Shown piece after piece: positions 27,601-35,397 of a stretch of 64,000 nucleotides of DNA. Location of the stretch: the NCBI RefSeq assembly GCF_014206875.1, contig NZ_JACIJO010000006.1, positions 62,001 to 126,000 on the forward strand, read 5' to 3'. Origin of the DNA: Algoriphagus iocasae (lineage in GTDB: Bacteria; Bacteroidota; Bacteroidia; Cytophagales; Cyclobacteriaceae). Made by a program: the position numbers and the translations under genes. The notes under the pieces are model-generated. The model was not told the DNA's origin. It did no database searches and worked only from the letters and a program-made list of their open reading frames with translations. Numbering within the stretch: the stretch's first letter is position 1; every line of letters starts with the position of its first letter.

Positions 27601-29716
27601 TGACAGTGTCTAGATCTAAGGTGCTTTCAAAGTCGAAATCCAAATACTCAGAATCTAATAAAAGGCTGATTTCTCCTTCGCCTTGAGTCATTTTTCCATC
27701 CAACTGGAGACCAGCATAATTTTGACCAAAGAGTTCAAGTTTTTCGAAGTTTGACGTCAAACTGGCATCAAGATCGTTTAATGAACTTCCGCTTCCCTGC
27801 GCTTTCAGTCCCATAGACAAAGTGTCGAGATCAGGGTTTTGAAGGATAGTTCCTAACTGGAGTTGATCAATATCCAGATCTAAATCGAAGGCAATATGAT
27901 CGGTGTCTTGATATTTTGCGGCTAAGGAAATGGAGCCAAGGTCTGTTACAAGTTTTAAATCCGAAATGATATCAGATAAAGTCCCTTTTGCACTTGCTTG
28001 GATTTGCAGCTCATTAGGGTACTGAATCCCAAAATCTGATTCATTTGCAAATCGATTGATCGTTTCCCGATTGCTTCTAAGTTGGATTTCGGGTAAGTCA
28101 AAGTAAAGCGAGTCAATGGATAAAGTATTGGAAACACTCCCTTTTACACTTGCTCTGGTTTCTCCCCAGTTGGCAAGAAAATCCTCTATCTCAAGTTCGG
28201 ATAATGTGCCAGATATTGCCAGCTGACCTTGAACTGGGTTTCTTGCGATTTCCTGAATCAAAGTGTCGGTTTTCAATTCAGGAGCAAAGAAATATCCATC
28301 TCTAACGTCCAAAGAATACTCTTGAATATCCAGTGCTACCTGAGATTGATCAGGATTTTCGATTAAGTTTTGCAGAGAAGAATATCCGATTTTAGAATCT
28401 AAAACCAAGCGGCTTTTATTGGTTTCCACATGGAATTTCTCAATTTCCAAAGTTCGCTTATTCATAGCTAATACAAAACCCAAGTCTTTCAATTCAAAGC
28501 CACTTCCTTCTTTAAACTTGAATTCTTCCAGATTCAATGTCAAGGATTCTTTATCCAATAAGATATCAGAACCTTCAAAATTGAAGTTTTTCAGTTGGAT
28601 GACCTCGGGGTTAAATTCACCTGAACTTGCCGAGATATCTTTTGTCTTGTAGTCAATAGTATTTTCGGCAAGTTGGATTTTCTTCAGATTCACATTCCAT
28701 TCTGGCCAGGTAAAACTAGCTGTATCCGTTTCAGTGGTAGAAGTTTCTAAAGGAATAGAAAAATCATGAAATAGGATGTTTGATTCATTCAGAGTGATTT
28801 CGTCTATTTCGACCAGTTGTTTTGCGAGGTCCAATTTTGGCATCGCCAGACCTAAGGACTGGATTGCAAGCTGGGCTTTTTGTTGGTCTACTTGATTGTC
28901 ATAATCAAGCTCCACATTATCCAAACTAAGCTGTTCAAGACGGACGACTGGAAGAGTTGATTCAGTTTGGCTTTCTTCAGTTTCTTCGAAAGGTTTGGTT
29001 TGCTTGTAAGTTATTTTTGTGTTGGAAAGGGAGACGGTTTCTATGCCGAAAATGAATTTGTCCAAATCCAAATTCGGGATCTCCAGTTCAAAGACACCCA
29101 TTTTTAACGAGGCATCAATGCCCATGACTTCATCCAAATATTCGATATCGAAATCTTTTAGTTTGACGGGTGATAAGGAAATGTTTAATGGTGAGGATTC
29201 TGCTGTAGGTGCAGTATCCACCGTGTCTTTAGACGTAGTTGCAAAAGCATCAATTAAGTATTGAAAATTATAGATGCCGCTTTCTTCAGATTTTTTTATT
29301 CTTGCGGTCAAACCTTCCCATTCAAACTTACTCACATGAATTGCACCATTTCGGATCAGCGGAACCAACGCCAAACCAGCTTCCAATTCGTTGGAATATA
29401 GCAACGTGTCTCCTTTTACATCAGAAATGTAAAAATCCTCCAAGTAGATATTCCCTGAAAAAGTGATGAAGAGTCGCTGAATTGAAATGTCAGCACCTGT
29501 TTTATCCTGAAGGTAAGAAACTGCTTTGTCCACAATGATTCCCTGACCCCAAGGGCTACGGATAAAAAGTATCAGGACAAATAAAAGGATCAAAATTGAG
29601 CCTAAAACTATGCCGGTGATCTTGAGAAATTTAATCAGGTACCTTTTGATAATGACAGATAAAAGAATGTGCCTACTACGAAAATTAACTTTCAAATCGT
29701 AAAGACCAAGAAGCAA
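24635..29716 (-). CDS. tamB: Translocation and assembly module protein TamB (DUF490 family)
   Basis: A protein of about 1693 residues with one N-terminal membrane anchor (about residues 30-52, IVLGSILILLFVLILFI), then a very long repetitive beta-rich region and a C-terminal DUF490/TamB domain (final 350 residues, with SGDYEISDGHYEMSLYNL). Family members span the periplasm as a hydrophobic groove between inner membrane and outer-membrane partner, here TamL. No in-frame ATG lies upstream of the anchor: the frame opens after a stop at 29744-29746 and offers TTG codons at 29716 and 29695. The start is therefore uncertain by several codons. The stop overlaps the tamL start. Confidence 0.88.
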   Translation of the reverse strand: MLLGLYDLKVNFRSRHILLSVIIKRYLIKFLKITGIVLGSILILLFVLILFIRSPWGQGIIVDKAVSYLQDKTGADISIQRLFITFSGNIYLEDFYISDVKGDTLLYSNELEAGLALVPLIRNGAIHVSKFEWEGLTARIKKSEESGIYNFQYLIDAFATTSKDTVDTAPTAESSPLNISLSPVKLKDFDIEYLDEVMGIDASLKMGVFELEIPNLDLDKFIFGIETVSLSNTKITYKQTKPFEETEESQTESTLPVVRLEQLSLDNVELDYDNQVDQQKAQLAIQSLGLAMPKLDLAKQLVEIDEITLNESNILFHDFSIPLETSTTETDTASFTWPEWNVNLKKIQLAENTIDYKTKDISASSGEFNPEVIQLKNFNFEGSDILLDKESLTLNLEEFKFKEGSGFELKDLGFVLAMNKRTLEIEKFHVETNKSRLVLDSKIGYSSLQNLIENPDQSQVALDIQEYSLDVRDGYFFAPELKTDTLIQEIARNPVQGQLAISGTLSELEIEDFLANWGETRASVKGSVSNTLSIDSLYFDLPEIQLRSNRETINRFANESDFGIQYPNELQIQASAKGTLSDIISDLKLVTDLGSISLAAKYQDTDHIAFDLDLDIDQLQLGTILQNPDLDTLSMGLKAQGSGSSLNDLDASLTSNFEKLELFGQNYAGLQLDGKMTQGEGEISLLLDSEYLDFDFESTLDLDTVNSKISASLDLKGVDFQELGLSGKESRARLKLDVDFEGNLEDFKVTTKLYDGLILYDKNTFPLGQADIQAMVSPDSTSFSISSKIADGYLNTNTNPAALAQALENHFLHYLGQRDSTNIPLDSSIVMQMDFSIYEDPILNEFLLQGLEQLDSGSIQLAYFQDIDSLAATIDFPYINYSGTEIDSLGLDMISNHDSLSLDFGFMALRSGPLQMDKTLLNGEMKDSRIYFDFSSYEKDSLLFHVASDIGLTGDTVSVHIDPKDLVLKKANWNIPETNQVLYADKYLDFQDFNFTQNTQQLTIERNIEGYTDENIALLFKNFRLSTITSLLNPEEIIAGGKLEGQLVVENPFDAIGLMGELKIDSLKAVGVPLGNLNLKATAKSLSNYILALELRDDGIDLDVDGEFSANESGGDFDIDINLIKAEMTKIAALSQDQILNTSGYLEGKIKASGTTAEPQYQGEFQFHDAAFVPAQLSTKYLLSDEKLSVDNDGIYLNQFTVRDADNNTFTIDGKITTEDLTNPAFDLQLNAKNFMVVNSTDEENELIYGKGTIDADVKITGDLILPVVKANLNIKENTDLTLIIPESQLDLVERDGVVLFVNKENPDDILTAQVEETTSAFSGYDIQAMLTADPKAKFTVVIDPKTGDNLLISGEANLQMDINPNGRITLSGDYEISDGHYEMSLYNLISKKFLIDPGSRITWNGDPMDATMDIRAIYKVETSATELMTSQLTGSNQETKSQYKRRLPFLVYLNVAGELLKPEISFTLDMPENERNAFGGNVYSQVLQVNEQEDELNKQVFSLLVLNRFFPSQGSDGSNGGAESIARNSASQVLSDQMNALSNKLFGDSGFQVGFDVNSYEDYQSGSSQYRTDLNINAQQSLFDDRLIVQVGSQVDLEGSPQNPEQANSILANISFEYMLTEDGRWRIRAFRKNQFESIIDGQLVVTGAGLIFNREFNEFNEIWKAPVQDEQKTNPIDELKEKQEKKEENEN

Positions 29717-29794
29717 GCCAGAATCTTGCTGAAATGATAAAATTTAAATCATTTTCTCGGGAAATAATTAAAAATATCTTCGGAATAACCACAA

Positions 29795-29833
29795 AATCCT
29801 AATGCCACAATGAATCTAAGCAGCATTAGGATT
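29795..29833 (-). terminator. Hairpin terminator between the PhnB-like gene and tamB
   Basis: A perfect 11-bp stem (29795-29805 with 29823-29833) encloses 17 bases. It lies downstream of the PhnB-like gene on the minus strand; the T tract is stronger (six T) when read on the plus strand. Confidence 0.6.
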
Positions 29834-29858
29834 TTTTGAGATCAGATTGAATTTGGAA

Positions 29859-30293
29859 TTATTCTTCTCCTTCTTTCAAATTATAATTGACCATCCAGCC
29901 ATTTCCGTATTTATCGATAAAACTTCCAAAGTAAGAACCCCAAAATGCTTTTTCATAAGGCATTTCTATTTTGCCTCCTGCAGACAATCCTTCAAAGAAT
30001 TTTTCGCCTTGTTCTTTACTGTCTGGCATCAGAGAAATGTAATTGTGGTTGCCCACGTTCAGCTTATGTCCCAAACTTGGCATGATGTCACTTGCCATGA
30101 TTTTCACTTCTTCAGAGATTTTTAAAGTAACGTGCATCACTCGATTTTTCTCTTCATCAGACAAATGGTCGATGCCTGGAATTTCAGAGAAGTAACTGAA
30201 TCCGCCATCAAAATCTCCTCCCAAAATGCTTTTATAAAAGGTGATGGCTTCCTTGGCCTGTCCATTAAAGTTTAAATAAGGATGAATTTTCAT
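29859..30293 (-). CDS. PhnB-like VOC family protein
   Basis: A 144-residue cytoplasmic protein of the PhnB / 3-demethylubiquinone-methyltransferase-like branch of the VOC superfamily. It is recognised by the opening MKIHPYLNFNGQAKEAITFYKSILGG, given here only as a description of residues 1-26, and the closing KYGNGWMVNYN. Members form dimers and most lack a proven enzyme activity. No phosphonate genes are nearby, so the PhnB name does not imply phosphonate use. It lies 48 bases downstream of the DoxX-like membrane protein gene on the same strand. Confidence 0.85.
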   Translation of the reverse strand: MKIHPYLNFNGQAKEAITFYKSILGGDFDGGFSYFSEIPGIDHLSDEEKNRVMHVTLKISEEVKIMASDIMPSLGHKLNVGNHNYISLMPDSKEQGEKFFEGLSAGGKIEMPYEKAFWGSYFGSFIDKYGNGWMVNYNLKEGEE

Positions 30294-30341
30294 AGTTTTT
30301 GGGATTTAGTTTATTAAAGAATCAGAGATGAAATTTACTAT

Positions 30342-30926
30342 TTATAACTCTATTTTATCAGCTTTAAAACTCAAAGCTGACAATACCAGTCCCACTAAAA
30401 CAACTCCACAGGCAATTGTCCAATTCAGATAAGAAATTTGGATTGCCACTAGCTGAAGAACAAAACCGGCCAGCCAAACCAAATGACCATTTCTAGTTCT
30501 TTCCATCCTTTTTTTGATAGGATACCGAAGGGAGTTCTCATCAATCAATGGCCTGAAATAATCCCTGTATTGCCAAAGCAAAAAGAGGTTCAGAAGCATT
30601 AAAAATCCAAGTACGATAGGAGTGCCTCTCCAGTTTAAAGAAATGGTGACCATCAGTATATTTCCTATCAGTGGAATCATCATGATGCTCCCAAGTAATT
30701 TGTATCTAGTGGTGACAAGTAAATAGCCGATGAAAATCTGGCTATAGGCAATAAATTCCCCATAAAGTCCCAGTCCATAGGGTGTTAGTTCCTCAATCAA
30801 CCAAACCGGACCTATCCATCCAAAAAACTGATGCTCGTAGAAAAGTTTAGCCATTCCTGCTCCCCAAAAGGTAAACCCTAGAAAAATAGAAATGCCCTGG
30901 ATCACAAATGGAGTTAGCTTTTTCAT
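30342..30926 (-). CDS. DoxX-like multi-pass membrane protein of unknown function
   Basis: A 194-residue protein with about six hydrophobic helices (for example IQGISIFLGFTFWGAGMAKL and LVWLAGFVLQLVAIQISYL). The first helix with WGAGMAKLFY resembles the DoxX/MauE type of small quinone-associated membrane proteins, but the match is by eye and weak. A basic stretch (KKRMERTRNGH) around residue 140 separates four N-terminal from two C-terminal helices. It is upstream of the PhnB-like gene and divergent from the siderophore receptor operon. I cannot assign a function. Confidence 0.65.
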   Translation of the reverse strand: MKKLTPFVIQGISIFLGFTFWGAGMAKLFYEHQFFGWIGPVWLIEELTPYGLGLYGEFIAYSQIFIGYLLVTTRYKLLGSIMMIPLIGNILMVTISLNWRGTPIVLGFLMLLNLFLLWQYRDYFRPLIDENSLRYPIKKRMERTRNGHLVWLAGFVLQLVAIQISYLNWTIACGVVLVGLVLSALSFKADKIEL

Positions 30927-31020
30927 ATGGTCAGTTTATCGAAGATAAAAATATTCAAATCCTCCAGAAAGAGCGTCAGATAAATCGGAATCTTTTGGGG
31001 GAAATTATTTTTTAAATTTC

Positions 31021-31062
31021 TTTAGATTAATTCTAAATAAGTCTTGTTTAGAATTAATCTAA
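31021..31062. promoter_or_regulatory. Double palindromic Fur-type operator
   Basis: Two copies of a TTTAGA-N5-TCTAA palindrome (31021-31037 and 31047-31062) together form a perfect 16-bp inverted repeat (31022-31037 against 31047-31062) with a 9-base spacer. The AT-rich, 6-5-6 form fits iron-regulator boxes, and the downstream genes are iron-uptake genes. The regulator identity (Fur) is inference. Confidence 0.7.
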
Positions 31063-31074
31063 GTAATAGGTTTG
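31043..31074 (+). promoter_or_regulatory. Bacteroidota-type promoter of the siderophore receptor operon
   Basis: A -33 element CTTG (31043-31046) and an exact -7 element TAGGTTTG (31067-31074, consensus TAnnTTTG) are separated by 20 bases. The second operator palindrome fills this spacer, so a bound repressor would block the polymerase directly. Confidence 0.65.
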
Positions 31075-31099
31075 TGGCAGATTTGATAAACAAACCAAT

Positions 31100-33478
31100 A
31101 TGAACCGCATAAGTATACTTCTCTTAAACCTCTTTTTCCTGTGCATAGGAAATGTTTTTGCTCAATCTGCAAGCATCAAAGGAACAGTAACCACCTCCGA
31201 CAAACAGCCCATGGAATTTGTCAATGTGGGTATCAAAGGCCTAGCTAAAGGCCAGGCTACCGATAGAAATGGATTTTTTGAAATCAAGAATATTGCACCC
31301 GGAAACTATACATTGTTTGCTTCCTTTGTTGGCATAGAAACCCAAGAGAAAAGTGTACAGCTTCTTGCTGGGGAATCAATTTCTGTAAATTTTATCTTGG
31401 CAGAAAGTTCAACAGATCTCGCAGAAGTGATTGTTACTGACCTTTCTTCCAATAGATTTTATGCGGATAGTAACTTTACAGTAGGGAAACTGCCATTGAC
31501 TGACCTTCAGAATCCGCAGGTTTACAACTCTATTTCCCAAAAATTACTGAAAGAACAAGTGGTGACCAATATGAATGATGCCTTAAAGAATGCTACAGGT
31601 ATCACTAGACTTTGGGAATCGACTGGACGTGGTGGTGACGGAGCTGAATATTATTCCATGCGTGGATTTGCCGTCCAGCCAACTATGGTGAACGGAATGC
31701 CAAGCTTGAACAACGGTGGTCTGGATCCTGCAAACGTGGAAACTGTAGATGTCATCAAAGGTCCATCCGGGACACTTTTCGGTAGCTCTGTGATTTCTTA
31801 TGGTGGTTTGATTAATATCACAACCAAGCGTCCGACGGATACTTTCAAAGGCGAAGTCGGGTTTATTACCGGAAATTATGGACTGAACAGAATCACCGGT
31901 GATGTGAATGTCCCATTGAATGAAAACGCTTCCATGCGTGTAAATACGGCTTATCAGTCCAACAATACCTTTCAGGATGCAGGAGGAAGAAACTCGTTTT
32001 TCTTTGCACCATCATTCAAGTTTGAAGCCAGCGAAAGACTGAAATTCTTGATCAATACGGAATTTTTGAACTCCAATTCTGTGAATGCACCGATGATTTT
32101 CCTCAACAGAAACAACCCATTGACTTTTGACTCAATTGATCCTTTCGAGCGGAATTATGAGAAATCTTTTACAGGAAATGAGCTGAGCATTAATAATTCT
32201 TCTTACGCACTTCAAGCACAGGCTTTTTACAAACTTTCTAACACTTGGACTTCCCAAACTGTGGTTTCCAGAAGCTCAACCAAAACTGACGGATATTATC
32301 ATTACTTATTTGACGGAAGTGACGGAGATTCATTCTACAGATATATTTCTGATAGAAACGGCCAGACTGTAACTACTGATATTCAGCAGAACTTCATCGG
32401 TGATTTCAACTTGGGTTCCATGAGAAATAAGATGATCATAGGATTGGATTATTACGATGCAGATCTTTTAAATAGCAGCACTGGATGGGTAGGAAATGGC
32501 GTGGTGACGCTTTCTGATGGAAATGACACCGGTGTTTTGACCCAAGCTGGTGTGGATGATTTGCTGAAGGATTCCTTCGAAGGAAACTCCACAGGAAACA
32601 CACGCATCATGAGTGCCTATGTATCTGATGTGATCGAAATACTTCCTCAGCTTTCGGCTATGGCTAGTGTGAGAATTGATAATTTCAAGAACGAAGCTTG
32701 GGGAACTGATACCGAAGAAAATACCCAAACTGCAGTTTCTCCAAAATTCGGAATTGTATATCAGCCAGTGAAAGACAAGGTATCCATCTTTGGTAACTAC
32801 ATGAATGGCTTTGTGAACATTGCTCCTGTAAATGTAAGCGATGCAGACGGTACCAATACCCGACTAAAAACTTTTGATCCTGAGAAAGCCAATCAATTGG
32901 AATTTGGGGTGAAAACCAATCTTTACAAAGACAAGATCTCAGCTACTGCAAGCTATTACAATATCACCGTTTCTAACCGAGTGATGACGGATCCTACAAA
33001 TATCAACAACTCCATCCAAGGTGGGGAAGTAGTCAGCAAGGGTTTTGAATTCAGTGTGATTGCAACACCTATAGTAGGATTGAATCTGGTAGCTGGATTC
33101 AGTACAAATGATGCCGAAGTGACGAAAGATTATGCAGAAAGTGGCTATTTAGGACTTCGTCCTGAGGAAGCAGGTCCAGAAAACCTCTTTAATTTCTGGG
33201 CAAGCTATTCCTTTTCTGCAGGTACCTTGAAAGGCTTCGGGTTAGGATTTGGGGGAAATGCTGCCAGCGAATACCTCACTATGAATAGAGCAAATATCGG
33301 GAGCTTTGCGCTTCCTGCATATCAGGTTTACAATGCTTCCCTTTCCTATACTGGTTCCAGATATTTCTTGGCTTTGAAAGTGAACAATTTGACAGATCAG
33401 AAATACTATTCAGGCTGGTCTACCGTGACTCCGCAGAACTTGCGTAATGCATCCATCAGCCTTAATTATAGATTTTGA
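31100..33478 (+). CDS. TonB-dependent siderophore-type receptor
   Basis: A 792-residue outer-membrane receptor: signal peptide (cleavage near VFAQ, residue 22), carboxypeptidase-regulatory-like domain (about 25-105), plug (about 110-240, with MRGFAVQPTMVNGMPS and DVIKGPSGTLFGSS) and a 22-strand-type barrel ending in NYRF. The plug motifs are those of ferric-siderophore receptors, and the double Fur-type operator in the promoter supports iron uptake. The next gene, a PepSY membrane protein, starts inside this gene's stop codon. The particular siderophore is unknown, and no siderophore synthesis genes are present, so it may take up a xenosiderophore. Confidence 0.92.
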   Translation: MNRISILLLNLFFLCIGNVFAQSASIKGTVTTSDKQPMEFVNVGIKGLAKGQATDRNGFFEIKNIAPGNYTLFASFVGIETQEKSVQLLAGESISVNFILAESSTDLAEVIVTDLSSNRFYADSNFTVGKLPLTDLQNPQVYNSISQKLLKEQVVTNMNDALKNATGITRLWESTGRGGDGAEYYSMRGFAVQPTMVNGMPSLNNGGLDPANVETVDVIKGPSGTLFGSSVISYGGLINITTKRPTDTFKGEVGFITGNYGLNRITGDVNVPLNENASMRVNTAYQSNNTFQDAGGRNSFFFAPSFKFEASERLKFLINTEFLNSNSVNAPMIFLNRNNPLTFDSIDPFERNYEKSFTGNELSINNSSYALQAQAFYKLSNTWTSQTVVSRSSTKTDGYYHYLFDGSDGDSFYRYISDRNGQTVTTDIQQNFIGDFNLGSMRNKMIIGLDYYDADLLNSSTGWVGNGVVTLSDGNDTGVLTQAGVDDLLKDSFEGNSTGNTRIMSAYVSDVIEILPQLSAMASVRIDNFKNEAWGTDTEENTQTAVSPKFGIVYQPVKDKVSIFGNYMNGFVNIAPVNVSDADGTNTRLKTFDPEKANQLEFGVKTNLYKDKISATASYYNITVSNRVMTDPTNINNSIQGGEVVSKGFEFSVIATPIVGLNLVAGFSTNDAEVTKDYAESGYLGLRPEEAGPENLFNFWASYSFSAGTLKGFGLGFGGNAASEYLTMNRANIGSFALPAYQVYNASLSYTGSRYFLALKVNNLTDQKYYSGWSTVTPQNLRNASISLNYRF

Positions 33479-34644
33479 TGAATTTTAAAAAGACCATAAA
33501 TAAACTACACCTCTGGCTCGGACTATCATCCGGGCTTGTGGTGTTTATAGTTGCAGTGACTGGTTGTATTTACGCTTTTCAGGCGGAAATTAAAGATTTG
33601 ACCTACTCATTTTTGTTTGTTGAGCCTCAGCAAAGTGCTATTTTACCACCGAGTCAGATCAGCGAAATTGCACAACAGGCTTTTCCCGAAGGACATTTGC
33701 ACGCAGTGCTCTATCCAACAAAAGAGCGTTCTGTGCAGGCGATTTTTTTCAGTTATGGAGAGGGAAATGACCATTACCAGATCGCCTACATCAATCCCTA
33801 TTCTGGTGAGGTGCTGAAGCTCAAGGATGAGTACGCAGACTTTTTTCGTATCGTTTTAGACGGGCATTTTTATCTTTGGCTGCCTCCTGAAATCGGTCAA
33901 CCTGTAGTGGCTAGTTTTACCTTGATTTTCCTTTTTATGATCATTTCAGGGTTGATTCTTTGGTGGCCAAAGAAAAAGAAAAACCTAAAGCAGAGTTTGA
34001 AAATCAAATGGGATGGAAGATGGAGAAGGAAAAATTACGATTTGCATCAGGTGCTGGGCTTTTATACGATGGTATTCGCTTTGGTATTCGCGCTTACCGG
34101 ATTGATTTGGGGATTTGCATGGTTTAGGGAAGCTGTTTATTTCACTGCTTCTGGAGGGGATCACTTTGTAGAGTATTACAATCCAGCTTCAGATTCCACT
34201 GAATCTTATCAAGGGGAGATTCCAGCGCTGGATGCGGTATGGATGAAAATGAATGCAGAATATCCCAATGCTGATTGGATAGAGGTGCATCCGCCGGAAT
34301 ACGAAGGTTCGGCGCTTGCAGCTAACGCCAATCCAGATGCTTCGACCTATTGGAAATCAGACTATCGATATTTTGATCAGAACACGTTGGAGGAGATCCC
34401 TGTCGATCATTTTTATAATAGATTGGAAGAAGCAAATGTTGCCCAAAAATTGATGCGGATGAATTATGACATCCATGTTGGGGCAATTGCCGGACTTCCA
34501 GGCAAGGTGCTGGCGTTCCTTTTAAGTGCCATTATTGCTTCCCTTCCTGTGACTGGCTTTTTGATTTGGTGGGGCAGAAGGAATAAAGCGAAAAAGAAAG
34601 CAGTGAAAACAGAAAACAAGGAGTTGGTGCTTTCGAAGGTTTAA
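33478..34644 (+). CDS. PepSY-associated transmembrane protein (likely siderophore-iron reductase partner)
   Basis: A 388-residue inner-membrane protein with about four transmembrane helices: residues 19-40, about 140-160, about 195-220 and about 345-365. Two periplasmic PepSY-type domains lie between them, and conserved histidines near the helices (LHLWLGLSSG, LDGHFYLWLP, DLHQVLGFY, NYDIHVGAIAG) could bind haem. Such proteins accompany TonB siderophore receptors and are thought to reduce the incoming ferric complex. I place the start at the ATG at 33478, whose A is the last base of the receptor's TGA stop; a TTG one codon earlier is less likely. This one-base overlap implies translational coupling. 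A terminator follows. Confidence 0.9.
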   Translation: MNFKKTINKLHLWLGLSSGLVVFIVAVTGCIYAFQAEIKDLTYSFLFVEPQQSAILPPSQISEIAQQAFPEGHLHAVLYPTKERSVQAIFFSYGEGNDHYQIAYINPYSGEVLKLKDEYADFFRIVLDGHFYLWLPPEIGQPVVASFTLIFLFMIISGLILWWPKKKKNLKQSLKIKWDGRWRRKNYDLHQVLGFYTMVFALVFALTGLIWGFAWFREAVYFTASGGDHFVEYYNPASDSTESYQGEIPALDAVWMKMNAEYPNADWIEVHPPEYEGSALAANANPDASTYWKSDYRYFDQNTLEEIPVDHFYNRLEEANVAQKLMRMNYDIHVGAIAGLPGKVLAFLLSAIIASLPVTGFLIWWGRRNKAKKKAVKTENKELVLSKV

Positions 34645-34658
34645 AAATTATGTGATAA

Positions 34659-34692
34659 GGAAAGGTTGTAAGGTTTTACAGCCTTTTCTTTT
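34659..34692 (+). terminator. Intrinsic terminator of the siderophore operon
   Basis: The stem 34661-34671 pairs with 34676-34686 (one G-T pair, 4-base loop), followed by a T-rich stretch to 34692. Confidence 0.7.
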
Positions 34693-34784
34693 AATGGTAG
34701 TTTTTGACCTTTTCATCGAAGCCAGAAGTGTTTAGGTTTTCGCAAAATTGCCTATTTTGGTTCCCTAAATCTTTTTTTTAAAAA

Positions 34785-35324
34785 ATGGCATCAGCAAGCG
34801 AACTAGCACCGGGAAGCAAGCTTTCCCACCCAAAATTTGGCACAGGAATGATTCTTTCTGTGGATGAAACTTATTATAAAATCTATTTCTATTCCACAGA
34901 GGAAGTGAAAACATTGGCCAGGGACTATGAGGGATTTACTATTGAAGATGCGAAAGTCCCAGACTTCCCAATGCTCACAATGAAAGATGTAGAAAAAGCG
35001 ATTCGAGAAGCCTTGCTGCAAACTTCAGAGAGAGCTCCAATTGTGCCTTTAGGAGGGAAATGGATGGGAGGCAATGTAGTCTTCGAACCAAATGACAAAA
35101 ATCTTCAAACGAAAGAAATCCCAATGGAGACCTTCTTTCATAAGATTGTGATGGTTAGGGAGAAACTTCGTGTGTTGGAACAAAACATCAACAATCATCC
35201 GAAATTGGATGATGAAGATCGGGTGCATCTTCAGCAATATATCACGAGATGTTATGGTTCTTTGACCACATTCAATGTTCTTTTTGCCTATAAAGAAGAT
35301 CAATTCAAAGGCAGCGGATCCTAG
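34785..35324 (+). CDS. Small protein with an N-terminal UvrD-tail-like Tudor fold; function unknown
   Basis: A 179-residue soluble protein without a signal peptide. Residues 7-45 (GSKLSHPKFGTGMILSV, then alternating strands) resemble the Tudor-like domain at the C-terminus of UvrD/PcrA helicases, which contacts RNA polymerase. The rest is mostly helical (MKDVEKAIREALLQT, then a likely coiled-coil near 120-160) with no recognised family. The gene is not in an operon: terminator before it, and 73 bases to the xylanase gene after it. A nucleic-acid or polymerase-associated role is only a suggestion from the first domain. Confidence 0.7.
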   Translation: MASASELAPGSKLSHPKFGTGMILSVDETYYKIYFYSTEEVKTLARDYEGFTIEDAKVPDFPMLTMKDVEKAIREALLQTSERAPIVPLGGKWMGGNVVFEPNDKNLQTKEIPMETFFHKIVMVREKLRVLEQNINNHPKLDDEDRVHLQQYITRCYGSLTTFNVLFAYKEDQFKGSGS

Positions 35325-35397
35325 GGGTATGATATAAGATTTTGGATTTCGATTTTTCGACTCCTGTAGAAAAAGATTGCCTTAAACCTATTTAACC

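Noticed and set aside
29859..30293. PhnB-like gene as evidence for phosphonate metabolism
   Set aside because: The name is historical; no C-P lyase or phosphonate transport genes are in the window.
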